Position numbers and translations under genes: made by a program
The notes under the pieces: generated by a model
The model's database searches: none
Told to the model about the DNA's origin: nothing
Seen by the model: the letters and a program-made list of their open reading frames with translations, nothing else
Assembly: GCA_949316495.1 (NCBI GenBank)
Contig: OX439012.1
Coordinates: forward strand, 6,743,549 to 6,807,548
Origin: Amphiduros pacificus
Lineage: Eukaryota > Annelida > Polychaeta > Phyllodocida > Hesionidae
Direction of reading: 5' to 3'
Length of the DNA: 64,000 nucleotides
In this document: positions 31,626-43,500 of the stretch, piece by piece
Position numbering within the stretch: the stretch's first letter is position 1
How the letters are laid out: each line of letters begins with the position of its first letter

Positions 31626-33584
31626 TCTCCATACATTTGTTGTTACATTTTACCTGCAATATTTTATCAATAACAGTGTATCATACAAAGCTGAAGTCAT
31701 CTACACGTCCCACAAACTATTTTAACCCTACACAATACATAAACATGACAATTCTTACCTTATTTTTCCCAAGCAATGTTAGCCCTTTTCTATCAATCTA
31801 TAAAGTACAATATTCAGCACTAAGCTGCAATTTCAAGTTCCATTTTTGCACATACATGTTATTCTCCCAATCTTGAAAAACTATGGATGTGCTACTGATC
31901 TTTCTGCTTAACAGTAGAGAGGATACGATGTGTATACTCTTGGAGATGTGGTGGTGATTTTTTTCATCCCCACTTCTCACACGCAAGATACTTTCCTATA
32001 TTAATGCTTTTGAGAGGCACTCTGACCTTTTTGACCCATGAAGGGCTTTGATGATGTTGACGACCTGTACGCCTCACCTGTGTACTATGCTGGGGGATGA
32101 TACTCCATGACCCTCGCAAATAGGTTATTTTGACATCATTGAAAATCACATCACGATGAAATATATAAAAAAAAAAATATCTCAATGACGAGTCAAAAAA
32201 GCCATTTCTCAAGACGATGACATCTCAGTGAATGTTGCCAAACATTTAATGATAGATCGTCGGAATATGCTCCTCAAGAATAAACAAAGCCACAGTTTGA
32301 ACTTTGCCGATACAGTTCAGTGGTCTTCTTAACAGTGAGAATTTCCCCCTGTGGGCAAATTAAACCATCAATAATAGGCATGGATAATTGCTTTTCAAGC
32401 ATCTCAAGATATAAACTTCTTGTGGAAAAACACATCCCATAATCTATAGATATAACGTCAAGTTCAAATCGTTTGATTGGTAAATCTCTCCTGATAGCAT
32501 TGAAGTGTTTGAGATGAGCAAAACACTTTAACAATACCTTACATAAATAACTTATTTCTATCTTTTGTTGATATGTTTTTCTGTTATATTGTACATATTC
32601 CTTTCAAATATAATGTACAAAATTTAATGTGAAATGGTAAAATATAAACAAACAGAACTCAGTGAAAGTTAAACATATTATTTCCACGGTTCAGTGACTA
32701 TCATGGACTTAAACAAAAACTTACGGTTTTGGAAAATCAGACCACTTTGGTAAATCATTTGTTAATAATATAAAGATGAGAAAATTGCCCTACCTGGTCA
32801 AAAGATCAATTGCAGCACTTAAAAGTATGGCTTGATTGCTCCAAGCATTCTGATAGTTATAACACCCAAACGGGAGTACCTTTACCACACGACTGGACGT
32901 GGTAGCACTTCACTGACCCACGGTTCTCACCCCCTTTTCAATAAAAAAAAAATACAATGGCCCAAAAGGTTTTGCTCTATTTCAGTTGCCCTGTCTCCTG
33001 TCTAAGATGACCTTGCCCTTCATTAAATCAACCGCTTCTCTGTAAACTTAACCTTTGAAGTCTATTTTTAATCCTACAAATTAAACATTTTCACAAGGAA
33101 GCGTACCAAGGTATAGAGTGGTATGGTTAATATGTTATGATCTCGTGTATTTTCATCATTTTCATCGACTGAAAAAATAACCTTTGACTTTTTTGGTTAG
33201 CTTCTGTTGACCCATGTTTAAAATCTCCTATAATGAAAACATTAAAGTTTCAAGTACACAAAAGTCTCCCATGTAAGTCAAGGTTATTCTACATTTACAC
33301 CTATTCCATTGTTATCTTAATTAATAGCAGAGAACCACCTAATAACACTGTATTCCACATACTGCTTGGCCTGGCCGTATTCTCTGATAACGAAAGATTT
33401 CCAGCTTTTGCAAAATGGAGCAAAGGCATTTGGGGATGTGGCCTATCCACGAAGGGATCATTGAAATGATAAAAATGTCATGAACAAAACTTAGTACTTA
33501 GCACAGATGACCTGTGATAATGGTGATCATGTGACTCAGGTGTTACCATGGTTACCATTGTATATCTTTCCTTCATATATCTTT
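31626..33584. other. No gene recognised
   Basis: AT-rich unique sequence. A minus-strand frame at 32274-32534 (86 codons, containing DGLICPQGEILTVKKTTELY) looks less repetitive than most, but I recognise no domain and see no convincing acceptor, so it is not called. Confidence 0.45.
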
Positions 33585-33985
33585 TGCCTTACTTAATATT
33601 TGTACTACATGTATATGATTAGTGCAGGTGTCCGTCTCGGTGAATATTTGTACTCATTAGTTAGTATATGTTGTCCTTTTGAGAAAATATTTATACCATA
33701 TGATAAATAATATGTCCTAATTAATACATATTGTTCTTCTGAGTGAATATTTGTACTAAATGGTAAGTACATGTGTCCTAATTAACACACGTCCTTCTGG
33801 GTGAATATCTGTACTATATGATAAGTACAGGTGTCCTAATTAATACATATTGTCCTTCCGAGTGAATATTTGCACTAAACTAAGTACAGGTGTCCTAATT
33901 AACACATGTTGTCCTTCCGAGTCAATATTTGTACGAAATGATAAGTGCACGTGTCTTAATTAGTCCATGATGTCCTTCTGAGTAA
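33585..33985. repeat. About 62-bp minisatellite, 6-7 copies
   Basis: The unit contains GAGTGAATATTTGTACTAAA, TAAGTACAGGTGTCCTAATT and AATACATGTTGTCCTTC, with substitutions and small indels. Confidence 0.9.
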
Positions 33986-34125
33986 ATACTTTTCGTCCAG
34001 ATTTCCCAGAGTTTGCTATTGAATATCAAATATTTACCTCTCATGATGGAAGTGGACAAACCCATACATACACACATACATGTATATAGTGATGTACACA
34101 GTGTGCATCTTTGTTCTTTCGAGTT

Positions 34126-34165
34126 GCTATTTACCCCAGAGAGGTCCCTCTCTGGGGTAAATAGC
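34126..34165. repeat. Perfect 18-bp inverted repeat with 4-base loop
   Basis: GCTATTTACCCCAGAGAG (34126-34143) and CTCTCTGGGGTAAATAGC (34148-34165) are exact reverse complements separated by GTCC. It can form a cruciform or RNA hairpin. No terminator function is expected in an animal genome; origin as a small foldback or a miRNA-like hairpin is open. Confidence 0.9.
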
Positions 34166-34488
34166 ACTGTTATGAAACCTTTGAAATGTGAAGATAATTA
34201 TATATTATACTGTATAATACTGATCCCTACTGATCATGTGAGTTATATATTCGCCCTGAATTTATTTCTACATCATGATAGATCAAAGCAGATATTTAAT
34301 TATAGTCATTAAAAAACTGGCCTAGAACAATGCAAGTGAACTCCTCGTATGCATACAGGAGTAATGATAAAAAAAATATATCTGAAATAAAGGTGTATTG
34401 TATCCATGTTTTATGATAATAGTCTATTTAAAAAACACATAGAAACATTAAACACCTAGGAAGCTTTGATATGTTCATCAGTAAACAA

Positions 34489-34560
34489 TGGCTTAGTGGT
34501 TAGCATGTCTGTCTCTCATAATGGCAACAAGAGTTTCATTCCTGACTGGGATAAGTGTTC
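34489..34560 (+). mobile_element. tRNA-like head (SINE or tRNA pseudogene)
   Basis: A perfect polymerase III A box TGGCTTAGTGG (34489-34499) lies about 30 bp before a B-box-like AGTTTCATTCC (34532-34542). The acceptor stem is not evident, so this is not a functional tRNA. Confidence 0.5.
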
Positions 34561-34682
34561 TGAGATCACACTGCAGGATTGAGAAACGATGCTGATCTGG
34601 TAATCAATGACAAAGGTTGTCTTGAAAATCTTCATTACGGTAAAAGGGCAAATCATTGAATTGGAAAACCACCCTTACGAGA

Positions 34683-34766
34683 AGGTCATTTGTGGAAAAG
34701 GTCATTTGTGGAAAAGGTCATTTGTGGAAAAGGTCATTTGTGGAAAAGGTCATTTGTGGAAAAGAT
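34683..34766. repeat. 16-bp minisatellite, 5 copies
   Basis: The unit is AAGGTCATTTGTGGAA and the copies are nearly identical, so the array is recent. Confidence 0.97.
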
Positions 34767-34866
34767 GTGAAAATATCAACAACCCCATAAAGAATTTAGA
34801 TTAAGACACACTTACAGACTGCAATAGTGACATGATTCTTATGCCAGCCATAATAATCTCTGATTG

Positions 34867-35395
34867 ATGTCAATATATACTGCATGATGTCATATATACT
34901 GCATGATGTCATATACTGCATGATATCACAATATATTACATGACATCAAAATATATTACATATCAAAATAAACATGATATCAAAATTTACTATATGTCAC
35001 AATTTACTACATCAAGTCAAAATATATTACATGGTATCAATATATATTATATGATAAGAAAATATATCGCAAACAACTGCGTGATGTCACGATTTACTGT
35101 GTGATGTCATGACTTACTGTATGATGTCATGTTTTACTGCATGTTAAATTTACTGCATGATGTCACAATTTACTGCATAATGTCACAATTTACTGCATGA
35201 TGTCACAATTTACTGCATGATGTCACAATTTACTGCATGATGTCACAATTTACTGCATGATGTCACAATATACTGCATGATAGCACAATTTACTATATGA
35301 TATCATGATTTTCTGTATGATATCACAAGTACAATGTAACTGCATTTTATCACAATTCCCTGCATAGTATCACAATTCATTGCATTAAAAACAAT
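34867..35395. repeat. 20-bp minisatellite, GATGTCACAATTTACTGCAT
   Basis: The core (35150-35290) is seven to eight near-identical 20-bp units. The flanks to 34867 and 35395 hold degenerate units (TGATGTCATATACTGCA, TATCACAATTCCCTGCAT). Confidence 0.93.
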
Positions 35396-36047
35396 TTTAT
35401 GTCAGTATCAAATTTTTAAGTGCATGTGACATCAAAATCGTATAAAATCCTGTAAAATACGGTCAGAGATTACTAGAACGCAGTAAATGTCTCGAGGTTT
35501 CACGTATGTTTCAGCATAGATTATGAATGGAAATCCCCTTGCATTCACGCTACGTCCTGGAAAACAGGTTTTTGTTTGTACGTATATTTTTTTCCCAACC
35601 AAATAAGCATGATAAAGGTTAAAGTGCATGTTAGACGCCACTGTTTTTCTCAGCTAGAAATATGATCGCTAGGTCCACGGGCACAGATAGGAGAAACAGT
35701 TTTTCTGCGACCTAACACGTGGTGTGTCAGGAGTAATTGTCCCTGACATGTCTTGTCAACGCCAGATCACTCACTAACCTGCTGGTAATTGTTTTTGCCA
35801 ACATTTCTCCTCTCCTATCTCATAATCAGTCCAGTGCAAGCTTCTATCTGGCCATGCAATTCGGCTGTGTATGTATATTGTCATGCATAATGCATGACCC
35901 AATTAGAGTCATGCAATACTTGAGGATGACCTAAGTGAGAACCTCAACAGCCAAATAAGGTCACGCTAAGACTTTGTTTGACCTCATTTGGCCAGATTAG
36001 TGAGTGATTATTCAGCTTTGTTCAACACATGTTTCACTGAGACACAA
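35396..36047. other. No gene recognised
   Basis: Unique sequence without a supportable exon. Confidence 0.5.
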
Positions 36048-36293
36048 TACCAGTGAAGATCCACATTGAACAGTGAAGATCCACATTAAACAGTGAAGAT
36101 CCACATTAAACAGTGAAGATCCACATTAAACAGTGAAGATCCACATTGAACAGTGAAGATCCCCAGTGAACAGTGAAGATCCACATTGAACAGGGAAGAT
36201 CCACATAGAACAGTGAAGATCCACATTGAACAGTGAAGATCCACATTGAACAGTGATCCACATTGAACAGTGAAGATCCACATTGAACAGTGA
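36048..36293. repeat. 20-bp minisatellite, about 12 copies
   Basis: The unit is ACAGTGAAGATCCACATTGA, with TTAA, CCAG and TAGA variants and one copy shortened by 4 bp. Three minus-strand frames (SSLFNVDLHCSMWIF-type) are shadows. Confidence 0.97.
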
Positions 36294-36764
36294 AACTCCA
36301 CATGTAACAGTCAGCATCCAGTTTGAAGAGTGGACATCCACACTGAAGGGTGGATATACACATGGATCAGTGTACATCCACATGGAACAGATGCATTTAA
36401 GCTTTATGCTAATATGTTTAGAACTTGCATTGTACTGGATATATTCGACCATTTCAGTGTCACCTTGACTGTTACCACCCCATATGTACCTTGGTATGCT
36501 GTGAGGGTCCATACTTTCTCAGCAGAGGGGGCTAAAGCTCAGTCAAGTATCATGCTAATTGGAGGAAATCACATTTTACCAAAGGCAAAACTTACAAAAT
36601 GAACAAAGGGAAACTGTTTTTTAATGGTTTTCTCTTTGTTTACCTTTTGTTAATTTTTCCGCAAAGAACCTCTTTAAGCTCATTGCATAACAGGGTCAAC
36701 TGATTTAAATAACAATGGTCAATTAACTATGATATCTGAATGCACAATGAAACAAACCAAAACC

Positions 36765-36835
36765 AGTCTCAATCAGGAATCAAACCCTGGACACTGAAAC
36801 GGAAGTATGACATCCTACCACTAAGCCAGATCTCC
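36765..36835 (-). mobile_element. tRNA-like head (SINE or tRNA pseudogene), minus strand
   Basis: On the minus strand, A box TGGCTTAGTGGTAGGATG (36829-36812) and B box GGGTTTGATTCC (36789-36778) are spaced as in a tRNA. The A box is nearly identical to that at 34489, so both may be heads of one SINE family. Confidence 0.5.
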
Positions 36836-36838
36836 TCT

Positions 36839-38204
36839 CTCTCCCAGCAGTTTCCAACATGCATTTCTGCATGTGACGATACCAACAAAACTTCATTTCA
36901 ATTTACTACCCATTATAAAGTCGGGTGATTATTTTGATCCCTCAACTTCTTCAAATGAACATGAGGCCTGCCTCCAAACTCTAAAATAAGGTTATTTATA
37001 TATTTATTTTTTTATTATATTAAAAAAATAAGGTTTTATCTAGATCATCATAAACACATGTAAGAAAGAGTTGGGGCCACATATGAAGTTGGTCATACAC
37101 AAATATGACTTATTTGGAGTCATGCATTGCCATCACATGACCTAATAATGCCACGCCATCAGTATCACATTTATATTGGACCATATAGAGTATCAGCTCC
37201 TTCTGCTAAACTGTTATGTTGCACATTGGAAATGTTTTTTTTAAAGCGAGTTGTGAAAAGAGCTTATATTTTATGACTCCAGTGATAAAGTTAACCATAT
37301 TTCACAACATGGTATTTTTACCTCTTAGCATTCAGATGTTTTGAAAATCGTCACTTAAATTTTCATCATCAAATAAAAACAAATATATCAAATTATGTTT
37401 TGATTATAATCAATTAAATTAATGGTGATAATCTTGCTAAAATTTTAGATTGAAATCATTTAAAAAAAAAAAAAAGATGAAGTAAAATAAGCAGGAAAAA
37501 TGTACGATAACTTTTTGTGGAGACATAAGTGTGGTATAGATATGAACCGAAGCATGGCAGGGGGCACTGGGGTCGGCGGTCTTAACCTTCGACATTGAAC
37601 CTATCTAAATTTGTAGCCGATCTGCTCCATAAATTTACGAGCTTGTTACATGGAGCAGAAATTGTAAATTCTACATTCTTCTTTAGGCTCGCAATTTCCC
37701 ACCTTATTTTACCATCTCTATGATAAAGTTTCAAAAAATTTTAACTTTCAAGTTTCAAATTCATGCATTCCAACGCTGATGTAAGGTAGAGAAAGCTATT
37801 TATTACAAAAAAAATCAATTAGAACCACCAAGATCTCCAGGCATGACTAAAGATTAAACCTTTCATGATGCAATTTACTATGAGAAAAGCATTCACATAT
37901 TTGTAATCATATATTTGATTAAAGTTTGGAGTATTTTGATGGCAAGAAGCCATTTGTAACAAATTTCCAATCAAACATTGTTCAATAACAAAGCCTTGAA
38001 GATCGGAATGCTAATATCGGTTAGGTAAGTGGCAAAGCAGACCAAGGACTTCACACAGGATAATCTCCAGTTATATCACTCTTATGAAAACGCAATCCAC
38101 AAAGCTGGATTATTCAACTGAATGATGATGTTATGAAATATCTCGGCATAAAGCACCCTTGCATTATTCCTGAGCTGCAATAACTCAAGCCAAGTGAAAA
38201 GCAA
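36839..38204. other. No gene recognised
   Basis: AT-rich unique sequence with short A/T runs, no exon-like frame and no repeat noticed. Confidence 0.55.
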
Positions 38205-38210
38205 AGGGAC

Positions 38211-38428
38211 ATGAGAAGCATAGGAATTATATAGAGAAAAACATTTATATAGAGATTCTTATATTTGAGAAGCATAGGAATTATATAGAGAAAAAAATTA
38301 TATAGAGATTCTTATATTTGAGAAGCATAGGAATTATATTGAGAAAAAAATTATATAGATTCTTATATTTGAGAAGCATAGGAATTATATAGAGAAAAAA
38401 AATTATATAGAGATTCTTATATTTGCAA
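38211..38428. repeat. About 53-bp minisatellite, 4 copies
   Basis: GAAGCATAGGAATTATAT recurs at about 54, 53 and 51 bp spacing, each followed by AGAGAAAAAAATTATATAGA and TTCTTATATTTGA. Confidence 0.95.
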
Positions 38429-38439
38429 GAACAAGGTAG

Positions 38440-38995
38440 TAATAAATAACTGCACTAATAAATAACCTGGCACTAAAAAATAACTAGGCACTAATAAATG
38501 ACTGCAATAAATAACTTGACACTAACAATAACAAGGCATTAATAAATAATTTGGCACTAGTAAATAACTAGGCACTAATAAATGACTAGGCACTAATAAA
38601 TGACTAGGCACTAATAAATGACTAGGCACCAATAAATGACTAGGCACTAATAAATGACTAGGCACTAGTAAATAACTAGGCACTAATAAATGACTAGGCA
38701 CTAGTAAATGACTAGGCACTATCAAATGATTCGGTAATAATAAATAACTAGGCACTACTAAATAACTAGGCGCTAATAAATAACTGGGCACTAGTAGATA
38801 ATTGGGCACTAATAAATGACTAGGCACTAATAAATAACTGGGCACTAATAAATAACTAGTCACTACTAAATAACTAGCTGCTAATAAATAACTAGGCACT
38901 ACTAAATAACTGGGCACTAGTAAATGACTTAGTAGTAATAACTGACCAGGCACTAATAAATAAATTAGTACTAATAAATGAATTGGCACTAATAC
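38440..38995. repeat. 17-18 bp minisatellite, about 31 copies
   Basis: The unit is AATAAATGACTAGGCACT with variants (AATAACTGGGCACTAGT). The long minus-strand frame (LLVPSHLLVPSYLLVPS-type, 155 codons) is the repeat read in a frame of 18. Confidence 0.97.
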
Positions 38996-39734
38996 ACCAC
39001 AAATAATGACTAGTTATATCTAGGTACCAATAAAATGAAGTTATGTGAGAAAGGTATTAATAGGTATAACTAAACACCAACATTAAAACAAATAAATCTA
39101 GATACAAATAATTGGCTTATCATCTGCTTTGAACAGAAATACATGTTTAGTACTTGTTATATTTGGGTTCCAATAAATGACAAATTATAACTTTGAACCA
39201 TCATAATACAAATTTCTCTGGTCACCTATATAATACAATTTTGTATTCAGTTTTTAAAAAATTGTTTATAAGAAATAGAATTCAAAAACAAAGAAATTTG
39301 ATGGGAAAATCAGACTTAACATAAACTATAAAGAAGTGCAGTTAAACATGACTGACGCTACACACCCAGTGAAAATTTACTAAATGAAACACAAGTTAAC
39401 TGAGGCCACGACGTCATTAGCTGGAGATTTATTTATGTTTGATGTCACATATTTCTTTCACAGCTCACTTGCTGCACGTTTTTCTCCACGAGAGTTACGT
39501 AACTGTTTTTATTGGATACAACCCGGAGAGATAAATCAACTGAGTCCAACTTTTGTGAAAAGAATGCCCTCAAAAGTGAACAGTAACAAAGGTTTGTTGC
39601 AGTCTCCAAAATCATTTTAGTTTATTTCATACATTGTTTCTTTGAACTTCTTTGAATTTTTGTGAACCTGAATCTTTCCATTTTCATGAATCTGGTTTTT
39701 AAAATTTCTATGAACCTGGGTCTTTATATTTCTC
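38996..39734. other. No gene firmly recognised
   Basis: AT-rich unique sequence. A plus-strand stretch 39463-39591 is bordered by a good acceptor (TTTCTTTCACAG) and a donor-like GTTTGT and is open (ARFSPRELRNCFYWIQPGE), but nothing identifies it. Confidence 0.4.
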
Positions 39735-39968
39735 GGAGCCTGAATAATCATCATAATCTTCATATTTTCATGAATCTTAATGTTTTCATGAATCTTAATA
39801 TTTCATGAATCTTTATATTTTATGAATCTTTATATTTTATGAATCTTTATATTTTCATGAATCTATATTTTCATGGATCTATATATTTTCAGGAATCTTC
39901 ATATTTTCAAGAATCTTTTAATTTTCATGCATCTCTCATATTTTCAAGAATCTTAATATTTTCATGGC
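39735..39968. repeat. Degenerate minisatellite, TTTCATGAATCTT unit
   Basis: About twelve copies of a 17-24 bp unit (ATATTTTCATGAATCTTTAT) with CAAGAATC and CATGGATC variants. Confidence 0.88.
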
Positions 39969-40253
39969 GATTATATCAGTTTACCTTAAACAAAATGATG
40001 ACTCCAACAATAAGTAGCATATCAGTAAAGATGATCCTTATAAAATTAATCTAAATTGTCCATGAACAAAGGAGAGGTTGGGTTTGACAAAGGTGACTTG
40101 GTACAATCAACTGTTACATCTTTGACTTTGAAGGAAAATTAGTAAAAAGAACAAAAATCAGAAAAAGGGACGAGCGTGAAGTTCTTTTGATATTTGATAT
40201 TTGATATTTGACGTTTTTTTCAAAAGGTGTCAACAAGTATGTATCAGTGTACC

Positions 40254-40580
40254 CTTTTGGGACTTGGTGAAAAAAGTTATGTAAAGGATATATATCCTGT
40301 CAAAAACGGATATATCCCTTTTCCTGTGACAAATGAGTTTTTCAGTATGATTAATGGCCTTCTCAACCTTGTAGCACAGCCTTAATCATTTATTATCAAT
40401 ATATTAATGGAGAATAACTGTATACACCTTCAAACCCTTTTGGTATTTGGGTAGAAACGTTATGTAAAAGGATATATATCCTTTAAATCACTAAAATGTA
40501 CCTTTAGCTATCACAAACACATTTTTAGCATGATAATGATTCCCAAGCATTGTTTCACAGCCTTCCCAAACATGGATAGA
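40254..40580 (+). repeat. Left flank of inverted satellite (two diverged 183-bp units)
   Basis: GTTATGTAAA at 40276 and 40459 begin two related segments, each with GGATATATATCC, a CACAGCCTT stretch and AT-rich filler. Parts resemble degenerate satellite modules (CTAAAATGTAC for CTAAAATTCAC; ACTAATAAAGGGTTAGACAT for ACTAATGAGGGGTCAGACAT). The second segment is the inverted counterpart of 63897-64000. Confidence 0.8.
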
Positions 40581-43500
40581 CTAATAAAGGGTTAGACATA
40601 CTTGCTAGACATGTCTAGAACATATCTAGTGACATTATAAAGCGAGGAAAAATATATGAGTAGGAGTTATGGCCCTTTTACTCTGCTAAAATTCACATAT
40701 TTCAACATTTTTTTATTTTTCAAATGCGAACATTCTAAGAGTTGCCGCACTGTGTTCGCAGATTTTGAGGGACTAATGAGGGGTCAGACATACTTACTAG
40801 ACATGTATAGAACATATCTAAGGACATTAGAAGGCGAGGAAAAATATATGAGTAGGAGATATGGCCCTTTTACTTTGCTAAAATTCACATATTCCAACAT
40901 TTTTTGATTTTTCAAATGCGAACATTCTAAGAGTTGCCACACTGTGTTCGCAGATTTTGAGGGACTAATGAGGGGTCAGACATACTTGCTAGACATGTCT
41001 AGAACATATCTAGGGACATTAGAAGACGAGGAAAAATGAATGAGTAGGATATATGGCCCTTTTCCCATGGCAAAATGTGCATGTCCAATACAGCACATTC
41101 TAAGAGTTGCCGCACTGTCTTTGCAGATTTTGAGGGACTAATGAGGGGTCAGACATACTTGCTAGCCATGTCTAGAACATATCTAGTGACATTAGAAGAC
41201 GAGGAAAAATATATGAGTAGGATATATGGCCCTTTTCCCATGGCAAAATGTGCATATCCTATAAAGCACATTCTATGAGTTGCAGCACTCTCTTCGCAGA
41301 TTTTGAGGGACTAATGAGGGGTCAGACATACTTGCTAGACATGTCTAGAACATATCTAGGGACATTAGAAGACGAGGAAAAATGAATGAGTAGGATATAT
41401 GGCCCTTTTCCCATGGCAAAATGTGCATATCCAATACAGCACATTCTAAGAGTTGCCGCACTGTCTTCGCAGATTTTGAGGGACTAATGAGGGGTCAGAC
41501 ATACTTGCTAGACATGTCTAGAACATATCTAGTGACATTAGAAGGCGAGGAAAAATATATGAGTAGGAGTTATGGCCCTTTTACTCTGCTAAAATTCACA
41601 TATTTCAACATTTTTTGATTTTTCAAATGCGAACATTCTAAGAGTTGCCACACTGTGTTCGCAGATTTTTAGGGACTAATGAGGGGTCAGACATACTTGC
41701 TAGACATGTCTAGAACATATCTAGTGACATTAGAAGGCGAGGAAAAATATATGAGTAGGAAATATGGCCCTTTTCCCATGGCAAAATGTGCATATCCAAT
41801 ACAGCACATTCTAAGAGTTGCCGCACTGTCTTCGCAGATTTTGAGGGACTAATGAGGGGTCAGACATACTTGCTAGACATGTCTAGAACATATCTAGTGA
41901 CATTAGAAGGCGAGGAAAAATATATGAGTAGGAGATATGGCCCTTTTACTCTGCTAAAATTCACATATTTCAACATTTTTTGATTTTTCAAATGCGAACA
42001 TTCTGAGAGTTGCCACACTGTGTTCGCAGATTTTTAGGGACTAATGAGGGGTCAGACATACTTGCTAGACATGTCTAGAACATATCTAGTGACATTAGAA
42101 GGCGAGGAAAAATATATGAGTAGGAAATATGGCCCTTTTCCCATGGCAAAATGTGCATATCCAATACAGCACATTCTAAGAGTTGCCGCACTGTCTTCGC
42201 AGATTTTGAGGGACTAATGAGGGGTCAGACATACTTGCTAGACATGTCTAGAACATATCTAGTGACATTAGAAGGCGAGGAAAAATATATGAGTAGGAGA
42301 TATGGCCCTTTTACTCTGCTAAAATTCACATATTTCAACATTTTTTGATTTTTCAAATGCGAACATTCTAAGAGTTGCCACACTGTGTTCGCAGATTTTT
42401 AGGGACTAATGAGGGGTCAGACATACTTGCTAGACATGTCTAGAACATATCTAGTGACATTAGAAGGCGAGGAAAAATATATGAGTAGGAGATATGGCCC
42501 TTTTACTCTGCTAAAATTCACATATTTCAACATTTTTTGATTATTCAAATGCGAACATTCTGAGAGTTGCCACACTGTGTTCGCAGATTTTTAGGGACTA
42601 ATGAGGGGTCAGACATACTTGCTAGACATGTCTAGAACATATCTAGTGACATTAGAAGGCGAGGAAAAATATATGAGTAGGAAATATGGCCCTTTTCCCA
42701 TGGCAAAATGTGCATATCCAATACAGCACATTCTAAGAGTTGCCGCACTGTCTTCGCAGATTTTGAGGGACTAATGAGGGGTCAGACATACTTGCTAGAC
42801 ATGTCTAGAACATATCTAGTGACATTAGAAGGCGAGGAAAAATATATGAGTAGGAGATATGGCCCTTTTACTCTGCTAAAATTCACATATTTCAACATTT
42901 TTTGATTTTTCAAATGCGAACATTCTAAGAGTTGCCACACTGTGTTCGCAGATTTTTAGGGACTAATGAGGGGTCAGACATACTTGCTAGACATGTCTAG
43001 AACATATATAGTGACATTAGAAGGCGAGGAAAAATATATGAGTAGGAGATATGGCCCTTTTACTCTGCTAAAATTCACATATTTCAACATTTTTTGATTT
43101 TTCAAATGCGAACATTCTGAGAGTTGCCACACTGTGTTCGCAGATTTTGAGGGACTAATGAGGGGTCAGACATACTTGCTAGACATGTCTAGAACATATC
43201 TAGTGACATTAGAAGGCGAGGAAAAATATATGAGTAGGAAATATGGCCCTTTTCCCATGGCAAAATGTGCATATCCAATACAGCACATTCTAAGAGTTGC
43301 CGCACTGTCTTCGCAGATTTTGAGGGACTAATGAGGGGTCAGACATACTTGCTAGACATGTCTAGAACATATCTAGTGACATTAGAAGGCGAGGAAAAAT
43401 ATATGAGTAGGAGATATGGCCCTTTTACTCTGCTAAAATTCACATATTTCAACATTTTTTGATTTTTCAAATGCGAACATTCTGAGAGTTGCCACACTGT

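Noticed and set aside
32274-32534. 86-codon minus-strand frame containing DGLICPQGEILTVKKTTELY
   Set aside because: Looks slightly coding-like but is unrecognised and lacks convincing splice borders; possibly a transposon scrap.
39463-39591. Plus-strand exon-like stretch with a good acceptor
   Set aside because: Donor is weak, the peptide is unrecognised, and no other plus-strand exons are nearby.
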